A stretch of 64,000 bases of DNA from Hydrogenophaga sp. A37 (GTDB lineage: Bacteria > Pseudomonadota > Gammaproteobacteria > Burkholderiales > Burkholderiaceae_C). Both the position numbers and the translations under genes were made by a program. The DNA lies in assembly GCF_002001205.1 (NCBI RefSeq), contig NZ_MUNZ01000054.1, positions 1 through 64,000 on the forward strand. The letters are read 5' to 3'. Each line of letters opens with the position of its first letter. Positions within the stretch are counted from its first letter, which is position 1. Positions 52,607 to 60,927 of the stretch are shown piece after piece. The notes beneath the pieces are model-generated. The model saw nothing but the letters and a program-made list of their open reading frames with translations. It did no database searches and was not told the origin of the DNA.

Positions 52607-53349
52607 TTTCCATTCCCCAGGTAAGCCGCGCGGACCAAGGGGTCGCGACGGATCTCGTCGGGCGAGCCATCGGCCAGCACCGCCCCTTCGGCCAGCACCA
52701 CGATGCGGGTGGCAAACCGGAACACCAAGTCCATGTCGTGCTCGATGATGAGCACGGCGATGTCGCGGGGCAGCGCGTCCAGCGCAGCCAGCAGGCGCGC
52801 GCCGTCGCCCTTGGGCACGCCGGCCATGGGCTCGTCCAGCAGCAGGACCTTGGGTCTCAAGGCCAGCGCCAGCGCCATTTCGACCAGGCGTTGTTCGCCG
52901 TACGCCAAGTCCTGGGTGGCGGTGGCCGCGTGGGCGGCCATTCCGAAGCGCCGCAGGATGTCGTGGGCTTCGTGTTGAAGCGCGGGGTAGGTGTCGATGC
53001 TGCGCCACATTCGCCCGGTCAACCCTTCGCGCTCGAACAGCGCGAGTTCAATCTGCCGCTGCACCTCAAAGTGCGGCGCCAGCGTGGTGATCTGGAAGGT
53101 GCGGGCCAGGCCCGCTCGCACCCGGTGGGCCTGGCTGAGCGCGGTGACGTTCTCGCCACGCAGGAACACCTCGCCAGTGTCGGGTTGGAGCACACCGCTG
53201 ATCTGGTTGACCAGGGTCGTCTTGCCCGCGCCATTGGGTCCGATCAAGGCGAGGCGGTCACCTTCCCGCAGTTGAAACGACACGCGGCGCGTGACGTGCA
53301 GGCCCCCGAACCGTTTGTCCAGTGATTTAACGTCGAGCAGAAGGCTCAT
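52603..53349 (-). CDS. livG: branched-chain-type ABC transporter ATPase LivG
   Basis: A 248-residue ATPase: Walker A GPNGAGKTT, LivG-type RTFQITTLAPHFEV, signature region LAYGEQRLVEMALAL, Walker B VLLLDEPMAGVP. Start ATG 53349 gives the standard N-terminus (LDVKSLDKRFGGLHV). It overlaps livF by four bases. Membrane-associated on the cytoplasmic face. Confidence 0.95.
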   Translation of the reverse strand: MSLLLDVKSLDKRFGGLHVTRRVSFQLREGDRLALIGPNGAGKTTLVNQISGVLQPDTGEVFLRGENVTALSQAHRVRAGLARTFQITTLAPHFEVQRQIELALFEREGLTGRMWRSIDTYPALQHEAHDILRRFGMAAHAATATQDLAYGEQRLVEMALALALRPKVLLLDEPMAGVPKGDGARLLAALDALPRDIAVLIIEHDMDLVFRFATRIVVLAEGAVLADGSPDEIRRDPLVRAAYLGNGK

Positions 53350-53410
53350 AGGGCAACTTCCGCTCTTCGAGCTGCGGTGCGAGCTTGCTTGGGGCGGCCC
53401 GGCGCGGCGC

Positions 53411-54409
53411 TCATGTGGCACCTCCGGCGCGATGGCGCATCCAGGCCCATGCCTTGGCCGGGGAGACCAGCACCACCAGCATCAGCAAGGCGCCGACCAC
53501 GAACAACCAGTGATAGGGGTTGATCGACGAGGCCGTGTGGTGCAGCAGCGTGAACACCGCCGCGCCGACCAGCGCACCGGTCAGGCGGCCAGCGCCACCC
53601 AGGATGAGCATGACCAGCGCCTCGGCCGACAAAGCAAACGACAGGCTGTCCATGCCGACCACGGCGTTGGTCTGGGCCGACAAGGCCCCCGCCGCCCCGG
53701 CGACGGCACCCGCCACGGTGTAGAGCACCCACAAGCGGGCGAACACCGGTGTGCCGAGCGCTGTCATGCGAGCGCGGTTTTCGTGAATGCCACGCACCGC
53801 CAGACCAAACGGCGAATCCACCACGCGGCGCGCCGCATAGAAGAAAACAACCAACACCGCCAACGCGTAGTACGAAGCCACCTGGCCTTCGAGGTCGAAT
53901 TCAAACCGACCCAGGAGCGGCCCCATGACAAAACCAGCCAGTCCATCGTCACCGCCGGTCCAGTCGCGCGCCTTCTGCGCGAGGCTGAGCAGGATCTGCG
54001 AGATCGCTACCGTCAGCATCAGGAAGGTGAAGCCCTGGTAGCGCAACAGAAACGCGCCCGACAGCCCGGCCAGCGCGGCACCGGCCAGGATGCCCACACC
54101 GAGTCCCACCAAAGGGTCGGGGTAGGCGTGGAGCGCAAAAATCCCCGCAGCGTAGGCGCCGACACCAAACAGGGCGGCGTGCCCCAGCGTGGCCAGGCCC
54201 GCGACACCCACCACCAGATCGAGCGAGAGCACGAACAGGGCGGTGATGAAGATGCGCGTCAACAAGCCCAGCTGTTCGGGCATCAGTGTGCAGGCCAACA
54301 GGCCGAGGGCCAGCAAGACCAGTGGGGCGCGCCAGGCGGGTGCACAGCGCGGGGCGCCGAGCCTCTGGGCGGACGGTGTGCGCGCAGGGCGCAAGGTGGA
54401 GGTGTTCAT
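53411..54409 (-). CDS. livM: branched-chain-type ABC transporter permease LivM
   Basis: A 332-residue permease with eight to ten membrane helices. It carries the LivM signature GLATLGHAALFGVGAYA and a cytoplasmic loop motif (VRGIHENRARMTALG) for ATPase contact. Start ATG 54409 overlaps the livH stop as ATGA. The substrate is inferred, from the adjoining oxygenase, to be an aromatic acid rather than an amino acid. Confidence 0.94.
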   Translation of the reverse strand: MNTSTLRPARTPSAQRLGAPRCAPAWRAPLVLLALGLLACTLMPEQLGLLTRIFITALFVLSLDLVVGVAGLATLGHAALFGVGAYAAGIFALHAYPDPLVGLGVGILAGAALAGLSGAFLLRYQGFTFLMLTVAISQILLSLAQKARDWTGGDDGLAGFVMGPLLGRFEFDLEGQVASYYALAVLVVFFYAARRVVDSPFGLAVRGIHENRARMTALGTPVFARLWVLYTVAGAVAGAAGALSAQTNAVVGMDSLSFALSAEALVMLILGGAGRLTGALVGAAVFTLLHHTASSINPYHWLFVVGALLMLVVLVSPAKAWAWMRHRAGGAT

Positions 54410-55263
54410 CGCTTGAGCAACCCGTTGGGACGCCAGGCCAGGATGGCAGCCATGGCCAGAAAGAAGAACAGGCTTCCCCATTCCGAGGCGAGGTACTTGC
54501 TGGCGGTCTCGATGACGCCCAGCAAAACGGCCGCAGCCAGTGAGCCAGCGATGCTGCCCATGCCACCCACGGCCACCACCACCAGAACGAGCACCAGGTA
54601 CTTGAGGGCGTAGTACGGCTCCAGCGGCATCAGCTCTGCGCCCAGGATGCCCCCGAAGCCGGCCAGCGCTGCGCCGGCCGCGAAGCTGGCGCATTGGACC
54701 GTGCGGATCGGGATGCCCAGGGCGGACGCCGTGCCGCTGTGGTCGACAGCAGCGCGCAGCCAGACGCCAAAGCGGGTTCGCGTCACCGTCCAGGCCGCCG
54801 TCAGCGCCACCAGAAGCCCCGCGCCGATCACCAGCAAGCGCTGGGCGGGCAGGGTACGGAAACCCAGGTCAACCGAACCCGCGAGAGACTCGGGCAAGGT
54901 GATCAACTGCACCTGCGGGCCGGCCAGCGCGTTGGTGGCGGCGATGAGCACGAAGCTCAGACCAATCGTGAACAGCACCTGGTCAAGCTCCTTGCGTTGA
55001 TACAGGTGGCGCAACACCAGGGCTTCAAGCGCTGCGCCCAGAAGACCCGTCAACAGAATGGCCGACGGGACCGCCAGCCAGAAGCTCCACCCTGCTTCGC
55101 GGGTCAGCAGCGCTGCGCAATAGCCGCCCACCATGGCGAATGCGCCGTGGCTGAGGTTGACGAAGCGCATCAGGCCCAGCGTGACCGACAGGCCGACCGC
55201 GATGACGAACAGCACCATGCCGTAGGCCAGCCCGTCGATCAGGATGTTGAGGAAGGTGTTCAC
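54406..55263 (-). CDS. livH: branched-chain-type ABC transporter permease LivH
   Basis: A 285-residue permease (LivH type: NLSHGAFAMVGGYCAALL, GIPIRTVQCASFAAGAALAG, VVVAVGGMGSIAG) with about eight membrane helices. The start is uncertain: GTG 55263 fits the family N-terminus and has a weak GATGAG ahead of it, while TTG 55269 is in frame two codons earlier. No ATG is available. It overlaps livM. Confidence 0.9.
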   Translation of the reverse strand: MNTFLNILIDGLAYGMVLFVIAVGLSVTLGLMRFVNLSHGAFAMVGGYCAALLTREAGWSFWLAVPSAILLTGLLGAALEALVLRHLYQRKELDQVLFTIGLSFVLIAATNALAGPQVQLITLPESLAGSVDLGFRTLPAQRLLVIGAGLLVALTAAWTVTRTRFGVWLRAAVDHSGTASALGIPIRTVQCASFAAGAALAGFGGILGAELMPLEPYYALKYLVLVLVVVAVGGMGSIAGSLAAAVLLGVIETASKYLASEWGSLFFFLAMAAILAWRPNGLLKR

Positions 55264-55311
55264 GGGCAAGCGCTCATCGCAGGGAGGTCAAAAGGTGGCG
55301 CGTCATGCCGC

Positions 55312-56490
55312 TCATTTGTCCAGCCCGTGATCGATGTGCGCACCGAAGTTCTGTACTTCTTTGTTGACCAGCTGACCGCCTACCTTTTCAACCTTGCGCA
55401 GGTACACGTTCTGAACAATGTGGCGTGTTTTGGCGTCGATGCGCACCGGGCCACGGGGGCTCTCCCACTTCAGGGCCCGGGCCGCCGTGATCGCTTTCAG
55501 GCCGTCCTTCTGTCCGCCGGTGGCTTCGATCATCTTGTGGATGACGTACATGCCATCCCAGGCGCCCACCGAGGCGTAATTCGCCACCGCGTTCGGATCC
55601 TGCTTCTTCAGTGCCTCGACGAACTGCTTGTTCGCCGGGGAATCGTGAGCGCCGGAATAGTGAAACGCGGTGGTCAGACCGATGGCCGCATCGCCGAGTT
55701 TTTGCAGGTCGAACTCATCGGTCTCGGCCGTACCCAGGAACTGAACACCGGCCTTGGCAAGACCGTTTTCGTTGTACGCCTTCACAAAGCCCAGGTTGGG
55801 TGGGCCGCCTGGCAGAAAGGTGTAGACCGCCTGCGCGCCACTGGCCTTGATGCGCTGCACGAATGGACCGAAGTCGGTGGTAGCGATGGGCATTCGGATG
55901 CTCTCGACCACAGTGCCACCCAGCTTGGTGAATTCGCTCTTGAAGGCGGTTTCGGCGTCGATGCCCGGGCCGTAGTCGGTGACGGCGGTCACCACCTTTT
56001 TCATGTTCTGCTTCGCCGCCCACTGCGCCATGGGCACCGTCACCTGCCACAGCGTGTAGCTGGTGCGGATGAAGTACTCGGATTTGTCGGTGATGGCCGA
56101 TGTCGCCGCATTGAAGATGACTGCGGGCGTTTTGGACTGCTGGATCAGCGGCGCGACCGCCATGGCGTTCGGCGTGAACACGAAGCCGCCGAGGTAGTCG
56201 ACCTTGTCCTTGACGATCAACTCCTGCACCAGGGTTTTGGTTTGTCCGGGGTTGGGGCCACCGGTGTCGCGGTAGATGAACTCGATGTCTCTTCCCGCCA
56301 GCTTGCCACCTTGCGTGGCCACATAGCCTTCTGCACCGGCCTTGAACAGCGCACCGTAGTGGGCGAAGGGACCAGAGAAGGGTCCCACGATGCCGACCTT
56401 GATGGTCTGAGCTTGCGCCTGAGCGGTGGCCAGCGAAAAACCGGTTGCGACGAGCAATGCGCAGCTGAGAGCGCGGCGGGTGAGGTTCAT
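55312..56490 (-). CDS. periplasmic substrate-binding protein of the Liv-type importer
   Basis: A 392-residue Leu/Ile/Val-binding-protein-type receptor with a Sec signal peptide (MNLTRRALSCALLVATGFSL, cleavage after AQAQA). The mature start IKVGIVGPFSGPFAHYG is typical. Members near oxygenases commonly bind aromatic acids, which is the inference here. It is the first gene of the operon; the FNR-type box and a palindrome lie 54-87 bp upstream of ATG 56490. Confidence 0.92.
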   Translation of the reverse strand: MNLTRRALSCALLVATGFSLATAQAQAQTIKVGIVGPFSGPFAHYGALFKAGAEGYVATQGGKLAGRDIEFIYRDTGGPNPGQTKTLVQELIVKDKVDYLGGFVFTPNAMAVAPLIQQSKTPAVIFNAATSAITDKSEYFIRTSYTLWQVTVPMAQWAAKQNMKKVVTAVTDYGPGIDAETAFKSEFTKLGGTVVESIRMPIATTDFGPFVQRIKASGAQAVYTFLPGGPPNLGFVKAYNENGLAKAGVQFLGTAETDEFDLQKLGDAAIGLTTAFHYSGAHDSPANKQFVEALKKQDPNAVANYASVGAWDGMYVIHKMIEATGGQKDGLKAITAARALKWESPRGPVRIDAKTRHIVQNVYLRKVEKVGGQLVNKEVQNFGAHIDHGLDK

Positions 56491-56543
56491 GGTTGTCTCC
56501 AGGTGTTTGCGAAGCGCCCGGGACATTCCAGGAGCACGCGTCT

Positions 56544-56557
56544 TTGATCTGGATCAA
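56544..56557. promoter_or_regulatory. FNR/ANR-type binding site
   Basis: TTGATCTGGATCAA matches the FNR-family consensus TTGAT-N4-ATCAA at every defined position. It lies 54 bp upstream of the livJ-type start codon, in the expected promoter region. It implies control of the oxygenase operon by oxygen or redox state. Confidence 0.8.
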
Positions 56558-56563
56558 ATTATT

Positions 56564-56577
56564 GTTGGTATATCAAC
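56564..56577. promoter_or_regulatory. candidate MarR-type operator
   Basis: The dyad GTTGGTATATCAAC, part of a longer imperfect repeat TTGTTGGTATATCAACCA, lies just upstream of the FNR box. Size and location suit the operon's own MarR regulator. Confidence 0.45.
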
Positions 56578-56741
56578 CAGTTGCAATGCCAACTTAATAG
56601 GGTTTTCCCTTGTAACGGCTGAAAGCCGGTACCCCGCCTTTGATGCAAGGCGAGCAAGCGTCGGCGCTGCAGAGCCGGGTGGCCCGGTTGCCCGCACGGG
56701 GGTCACAGTGGTGGCGCTGCGGCCGCTGTTGCGAGGCATGA

Positions 56742-57006
56742 ATGGACAGCGCATGGTCATCGCCCGAGCGGGTGCGCCTGCGTTATGCGCGCTGCTGCTA
56801 CGGGCACCTGGCCGGTCGGCTGGGCATCCGGCTGTTTGACGGCCTGATGGCTGTGGACGGACTGCAACCCGTGAGTGCGGGCTACGCGCTCACCGACAGC
56901 GGCCGCGCGTGGCTGCAACGCCTGGGCTTCGAGGCGCCCAAGCCTGGCAAGAAAAGGCGCTATGCCTACCCGTGCCTCGACTGGTCCGAGCGACGCGACC
57001 ACCAGG
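56742..57006 (+). pseudogene. truncated copy of the ArsR-family gene
   Basis: About 88 codons (SSPERVRLRYARCCYGHLAG ... YAYPCLDWSERRDH) are closely similar to residues about 100-185 of the ArsR protein at 48426. By eye the DNA matches at roughly 85-90 percent. The winged-helix half and the C-terminal end are missing: homology stops abruptly next to the 3' end of the YdeI-like gene. The open frame continues to 57602 only as antisense to that gene. It is a non-functional remnant. Confidence 0.85.
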
Positions 57007-57014
57007 CCCCGCGT

Positions 57015-57632
57015 TCAGTCCTTGCCTTTCGGCTTGAAGATGTGCACGGTCTCGCCGCGCGCGAGCATGGCCACCAGCTGTTCAATGCGCCGGGCGCGCG
57101 TCTCGGGCTTCACGGCGGTCTGTATGCGCCACAACACCGCGTAGCGGTTGCTTGCGTTGACCGTGGCAAAGAAGGCCTTGGCCTGAGGCTGTGCGTCCAG
57201 CGCTGCCAGCAGGTCATCGGGCACCACCGACGTTCGCGCGCCGTCGTAGGCCCTGGCCCAGCGGCCGTCGGCCTTGGCCGCTTCCACTTGTGCGAGGCCC
57301 GGCGCCTGCATGCGCCCTGCCGCGATGAGGGCCGCGACCTTCTCCACATTGACCTTCGACCAGACGCTGCGCGCACGCCGTGGCGTGAAGCGCTGGAGAA
57401 AGTGCTGGTCGTCCAGCCCCTTCTTCTGGCCGTCGATCCAGCCCCAGCACAGCGCGATCTCCACCGCTTCGGCATAGGTGACGCTGGGCTGATCCGCGCC
57501 CCGTTTGGCGATCTGGAGCCAGAGGCCATCGGAACTGGCGTGGTTCTTCTTCAGCCAGGTCTCGAACGCCTTGGCGTTCTTGAACAGGCGCGGAGCAGGT
57601 AACGGCAGGTGGTCGGGTTGCCGGGTGCTCAT
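57015..57632 (-). CDS. YdeI/OmpD-associated family protein
   Basis: A 205-residue protein of the YdeI/bacteriocin-protection type: FETWLKKNHASSDGLWLQIAKRG, then VEIALCWGWIDGQKKGLDDQHFLQRFTPRRARSVWS in the expected order, and a C-terminal IQTAVKPETRARRIEQLVAML. Family members are linked loosely to envelope-stress or peptide resistance; the biochemical role is unknown. It starts with ATG 57632 and is 17 bp downstream of the alpha/beta hydrolase gene, so the two may be cotranscribed. Confidence 0.92.
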   Translation of the reverse strand: MSTRQPDHLPLPAPRLFKNAKAFETWLKKNHASSDGLWLQIAKRGADQPSVTYAEAVEIALCWGWIDGQKKGLDDQHFLQRFTPRRARSVWSKVNVEKVAALIAAGRMQAPGLAQVEAAKADGRWARAYDGARTSVVPDDLLAALDAQPQAKAFFATVNASNRYAVLWRIQTAVKPETRARRIEQLVAMLARGETVHIFKPKGKD

Positions 57633-57649
57633 CGCAACGTGGGCGGCGT

Positions 57650-58525
57650 CTAGGCCGCGTGGGCGCGAAGCCAGGCCACGATGTCGGCCGTCACCTCATC
57701 TCGGTTGCTCTCGTTGAGGATTTCGTGGCGCGCGCCCGGGTACAGCTTGACCGTCACGTCGACCAGTCCTGCGTCGCGGTAGCGCTGCCCCAGCAGCTGG
57801 ATCAGCGCGCCGCCTCCCGCGAGCGGGTCGGCATCGCCGGAAGCGATCAGCACAGGCAAGTCGCGGCGGATGCCGGCCAGCAGCGCGGGATCGGCCACCC
57901 GGGGCGCGGGCGCGAACAGCGCGGGGATCACATCGGCCGGCACGTCCCACCCGCACCAGGGGTTCGCCACGTAGGCGTCCACCTCGGCAGCGTCGCGAGA
58001 AAGCCATTCGTAGCCCGTGCGGTGCTCAAAACCCGCATTGAAGACCTCGAGCCCGGCGGGCCCGTCTGCGGGCGCGTTGGCCATGGCAGCGGCAAACGCA
58101 TCCAGCGCGGTCGAGCCGGACAGCACCACGCCCGACCATGTGGCGGCGTGGTCGAGCATGGCCGCCTGCGCGGCAAACGACCCCATCGAATGCGCGAACA
58201 GAAACACCGGAAGGCCGCCGTGCTGCGCCCGCAGCGCAGCGCCGAACTGGGCCACGTCGGCAATCAGGCCGCCGAACCCGGCCGCGCCGAAGTCGCCCAG
58301 TCGCCCGTTGGCGGTGCGCCCGTGCCCACGGTGGTCGACCGCGTGGACCACGAAGCCGGCCGCATTGAGCGCCCTGGCAAACCGGTCGTAGCGTTCACCG
58401 TGCTCGGCCAGCCCGTGGGCGATCTGCACCACGCCTTTGGTTTGGCCGGGCACGTCGGCCCAGGTGTAGGTCGCGACCGGGGTGCCGTCTGCGTCGGAGA
58501 GAAAGGAGGAGGTTGAGGTGTTCAT
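57650..58525 (-). CDS. alpha/beta hydrolase (monoacylglycerol lipase-like)
   Basis: A 291-residue serine hydrolase. VQIAHGLAEHGERYDRFA is the oxyanion HG region, VVHAVDHRGHGRT follows, the nucleophile elbow is FAHSMGSF, and the C-terminal LYPGARHEILNE carries the catalytic His. This order is typical of lysophospholipase or monoglyceride lipase relatives. Cytoplasmic, with no signal peptide. Confidence 0.93.
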   Translation of the reverse strand: MNTSTSSFLSDADGTPVATYTWADVPGQTKGVVQIAHGLAEHGERYDRFARALNAAGFVVHAVDHRGHGRTANGRLGDFGAAGFGGLIADVAQFGAALRAQHGGLPVFLFAHSMGSFAAQAAMLDHAATWSGVVLSGSTALDAFAAAMANAPADGPAGLEVFNAGFEHRTGYEWLSRDAAEVDAYVANPWCGWDVPADVIPALFAPAPRVADPALLAGIRRDLPVLIASGDADPLAGGGALIQLLGQRYRDAGLVDVTVKLYPGARHEILNESNRDEVTADIVAWLRAHAA

Positions 58526-58612
58526 GATTTCATTCTCACCCCGCAGGCGTTCGGCCCGACCTAGTGAAAACGGCAGGAAGAGACGTTGAACCGCGCTGTA
58601 TCTACAGCAGGC

Positions 58613-59233
58613 CTACAGCCGGTCCAACCCGACCAGCGCGGCGTGCTGCAAGAGCATGATGGTCTTGCCGTCCTGAATCTCACCGCTGCGGATCATGAGC
58701 AGGGCCTTGTCCAGCGTCAGCTCCAGGACCTCGATGTCTTCACCCTCGCTGGCATCGCCACCGCCTTCGTCGATGCGGTCTTTCGCTTCGTATTCGGCCA
58801 CGAAAAAGTGCAGACGCTCTGTGACCGAGCCGGGGCTCATGAACGCTTCAAAAACCTTGCGCGGCATGTCGATGCGAAAGCCCGTCTCTTCCTGCACCTC
58901 ACGGCGTATGGCGGCCTGGGGTGCCTCGTCGTCCAGAAGGCCAGCGCAGGCTTCCACCAGCATGCCGTCGGGCAGCCCGTTGGCAAAAGCAGGAAACCGG
59001 AACTGGCGCGTCAGCACCACCGTCCCCCGCTCCCGATTGAACAGCAACAGGGTCGCACCATCGCCCCGGTCGTAGGTTTCGCGGTGCAGCCGCTGCCACT
59101 GCCCGTTGCTGTGGAGGTAGTCGAAGGAGGTCTTCTTCAAGACGAACCAGTCGTCGGCCAGGACGCGCTGTTCGACGATGCGGACACGGTCGTTCGCGGG
59201 CAGAGGATGGTCTCGATGGTGTGGACGCGGCAT
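58613..59233 (-). CDS. Nudix hydrolase (NudK/ADP-sugar pyrophosphatase-like)
   Basis: A 206-residue Nudix protein with an intact box (AGLLDDEAPQAAIRREVQEE then TGF). The preceding YDRGDGATLLLFNRERGTVVL and following SPGSVTERLHFFVAEY are typical of GDP-mannose or ADP-ribose pyrophosphatases. It probably hydrolyses a nucleoside diphosphate sugar. Start ATG 59233 has GAGGG upstream; GTG 59242 is an alternative. Divergent from the DeoR-type regulator across the phased repeat array. Confidence 0.92.
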   Translation of the reverse strand: MPRPHHRDHPLPANDRVRIVEQRVLADDWFVLKKTSFDYLHSNGQWQRLHRETYDRGDGATLLLFNRERGTVVLTRQFRFPAFANGLPDGMLVEACAGLLDDEAPQAAIRREVQEETGFRIDMPRKVFEAFMSPGSVTERLHFFVAEYEAKDRIDEGGGDASEGEDIEVLELTLDKALLMIRSGEIQDGKTIMLLQHAALVGLDRL

Positions 59234-59300
59234 GTCAGACACCCTCGCGAAGATCGGGCGACTCGCTCACGTCGAAGCAGCCCCGCAAGCCCAGTTCTAT

Positions 59301-59350
59301 TTCGATAGTCATCGTATGATTTCGTGCAGTTTCGTTTAATATCGTGCAAT
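59301..59350. promoter_or_regulatory. 10-bp-phased WTCG operator array
   Basis: Five consecutive 10-bp units begin TTCG, ATCG, TTCG, TTCG, ATCG at 59301, 59311, 59321, 59331 and 59341. The array sits in the Nudix/DeoR divergent region. DeoR-family repressors are known to use directly repeated TTCG-containing sites, so this is the likely operator of the neighbouring regulator. Confidence 0.65.
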
Positions 59351-59396
59351 CGTACCGTGCCTGATCGCGCAACACAAGCGGCCTGCCGCCATTCCC

Positions 59397-60158
59397 ATGC
59401 TCACCATCCAACGCAAACACCTCATCCTCAGTCGGCTCGCCACGCAAGGGCAGATCGTGGCCAGGGAGCTGGCCGAAGAACTGGGTACGTCGGAAGACAC
59501 CATTCGCCGCGACCTGCGCGAACTGGCGCAGCAGGGCAAGCTGCAGCGCGTGCACGGCGGCGCATTGCCCGCGTCGGCCGCGACGGGTGACCTCCGGGTG
59601 AGGGAGCAGGTGTCGTCGCAGGAAAAGCAGGCGCTGGGGCGCTGCGGGGCCCAGCTGATCAAGCCGGGCCAGGTGGTCATGGTGGATGGCGGAACCACCG
59701 CCATCCAGCTGGCGCGCCACCTGCCGGCGGACCTTCGCGCCACGGTGATCACCCACAGCCCCCATGTCGCGGTCGAACTGGCCGCACACCCCCATGTGGA
59801 CATCATCGTGCTGGGCGGGCGGCTGTTCCGGCACTCGATGGTGAATGTGGGGGCGTCGGTCATCGAAGCGGCTTCACGCTATCGCGCGGACCTGTTCTTC
59901 CTGGGCGTGACGGGCGTACACCCCGAGGCGGGCCTCAGCACGGGCGATGCCGAAGAAGCCGATGTGAAGCGCGCCCTGCACGCGAGGGCTGCGGAAACCA
60001 TCGTGCTCTCGTCCAGCGAGAAGCTGCTCAGCGCCTCTGCGTTCGTGATTGCGCCCATGAACGCGCTGTCACTGCTGGTGGTGCCGGACGACACGCCAGC
60101 CAAAACCATCAAGGCGCTGCGAGCCGGCGGCGCCACCGTACAAAAGGCGAGTGCCTGA
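59397..60158 (+). CDS. DeoR-family transcriptional regulator
   Basis: A 253-residue repressor. N-terminal helix-turn-helix IVARELAEELGTSEDTIRRD with the family signature RDLRELAQQGKLQRVHGGA, then a DeoR-type sugar-phosphate-binding domain (VMVDGGTTAIQLARHL, DIIVLGGRLFRHSM, GVTGVHPEAGLS). The effector is probably a phosphorylated sugar. No sugar operon is nearby; the divergent Nudix gene is the only obvious target. The WTCG array lies 47 bp upstream. Confidence 0.94.
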   Translation: MLTIQRKHLILSRLATQGQIVARELAEELGTSEDTIRRDLRELAQQGKLQRVHGGALPASAATGDLRVREQVSSQEKQALGRCGAQLIKPGQVVMVDGGTTAIQLARHLPADLRATVITHSPHVAVELAAHPHVDIIVLGGRLFRHSMVNVGASVIEAASRYRADLFFLGVTGVHPEAGLSTGDAEEADVKRALHARAAETIVLSSSEKLLSASAFVIAPMNALSLLVVPDDTPAKTIKALRAGGATVQKASA

Positions 60159-60189
60159 GCACAGGGGCGTTCGCCAACCCGGCATCCGG

Positions 60190-60795
60190 TCAGGCGTCGA
60201 TCTGCATCGACGGACGCGCCTGCACCTTTTGCAGCCAGGCCAGCGTGGTCGGGTGCCCTGCCACCGGTGCACCGATGTAGGCGCTGTAGCCGATCACCGA
60301 AGCCACGATCAGGTCGGCCAGCGTGTACGCATCGCCGAGCAGCCAGGGCTTCTGGTTCAGGCGCCCGTCGAGCACGGTGAGCAGCTCGTCCAAGGCTTTG
60401 TGCGCTGCGGTGCCGTGGGCGTCGTCGGGCGTGCCCATGTCTTTCGCGGCCTGCAGCCGCACCAGCTGCGCGCCGTAAGTCACGTAGGACCAGGTGCTCC
60501 ATGCCATGGCCTGAAGCCGTTCGGGTGTGCCTTCGGCGGGCCACAGACCGCTCTGGACGCCGTAGGTCTGCCCCAGCCACATCTCGATCGCCAGCGCCTC
60601 GAACATCGGCGCGCCGTCCACCGTCATCGTCGGCACCTTGCCATTGGGGTTGAGGGCCAGGAAGTCGGGCCGGCGCTGCTCACCGGTGGTGATGTCGACC
60701 TTGACGCGCTCGTGCGGCACGCCGAGTTCGGCGAGGGCGCAGGCGACCGGGGTGGCGCTGGACATGGGGTGCCAGTAGAGAACGATCTTGGACAT
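60190..60795 (-). CDS. glutathione S-transferase family protein
   Basis: A 201-residue GST. The thioredoxin-fold N-terminal domain (SKIVLYWHPMSSATPVACAL, NPNGKVPTMTVDG) has the cis-proline region KVPTM and EALAIEMWL, and the helical C-terminal domain ends with DAYTLADLIVASVIGY. The HPMSS region holds the likely catalytic Ser. Start ATG 60795 has a GGAG-type site. Detoxification or a biosynthetic thiol transfer is possible. Confidence 0.93.
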   Translation of the reverse strand: MSKIVLYWHPMSSATPVACALAELGVPHERVKVDITTGEQRRPDFLALNPNGKVPTMTVDGAPMFEALAIEMWLGQTYGVQSGLWPAEGTPERLQAMAWSTWSYVTYGAQLVRLQAAKDMGTPDDAHGTAAHKALDELLTVLDGRLNQKPWLLGDAYTLADLIVASVIGYSAYIGAPVAGHPTTLAWLQKVQARPSMQIDA

Positions 60796-60927
60796 GAAGG
60801 GCTCCTTTGAGGTGTGAGTGGCGGGCTCGACACCGTGCCGAACCCGTGGCCACAATGTCGCGCCCATTGCGGACAGATTTGGCCCTCAATAGCCAGCGGA
60901 AACGTTAGAAATCGTTAGAGTGCAGCC

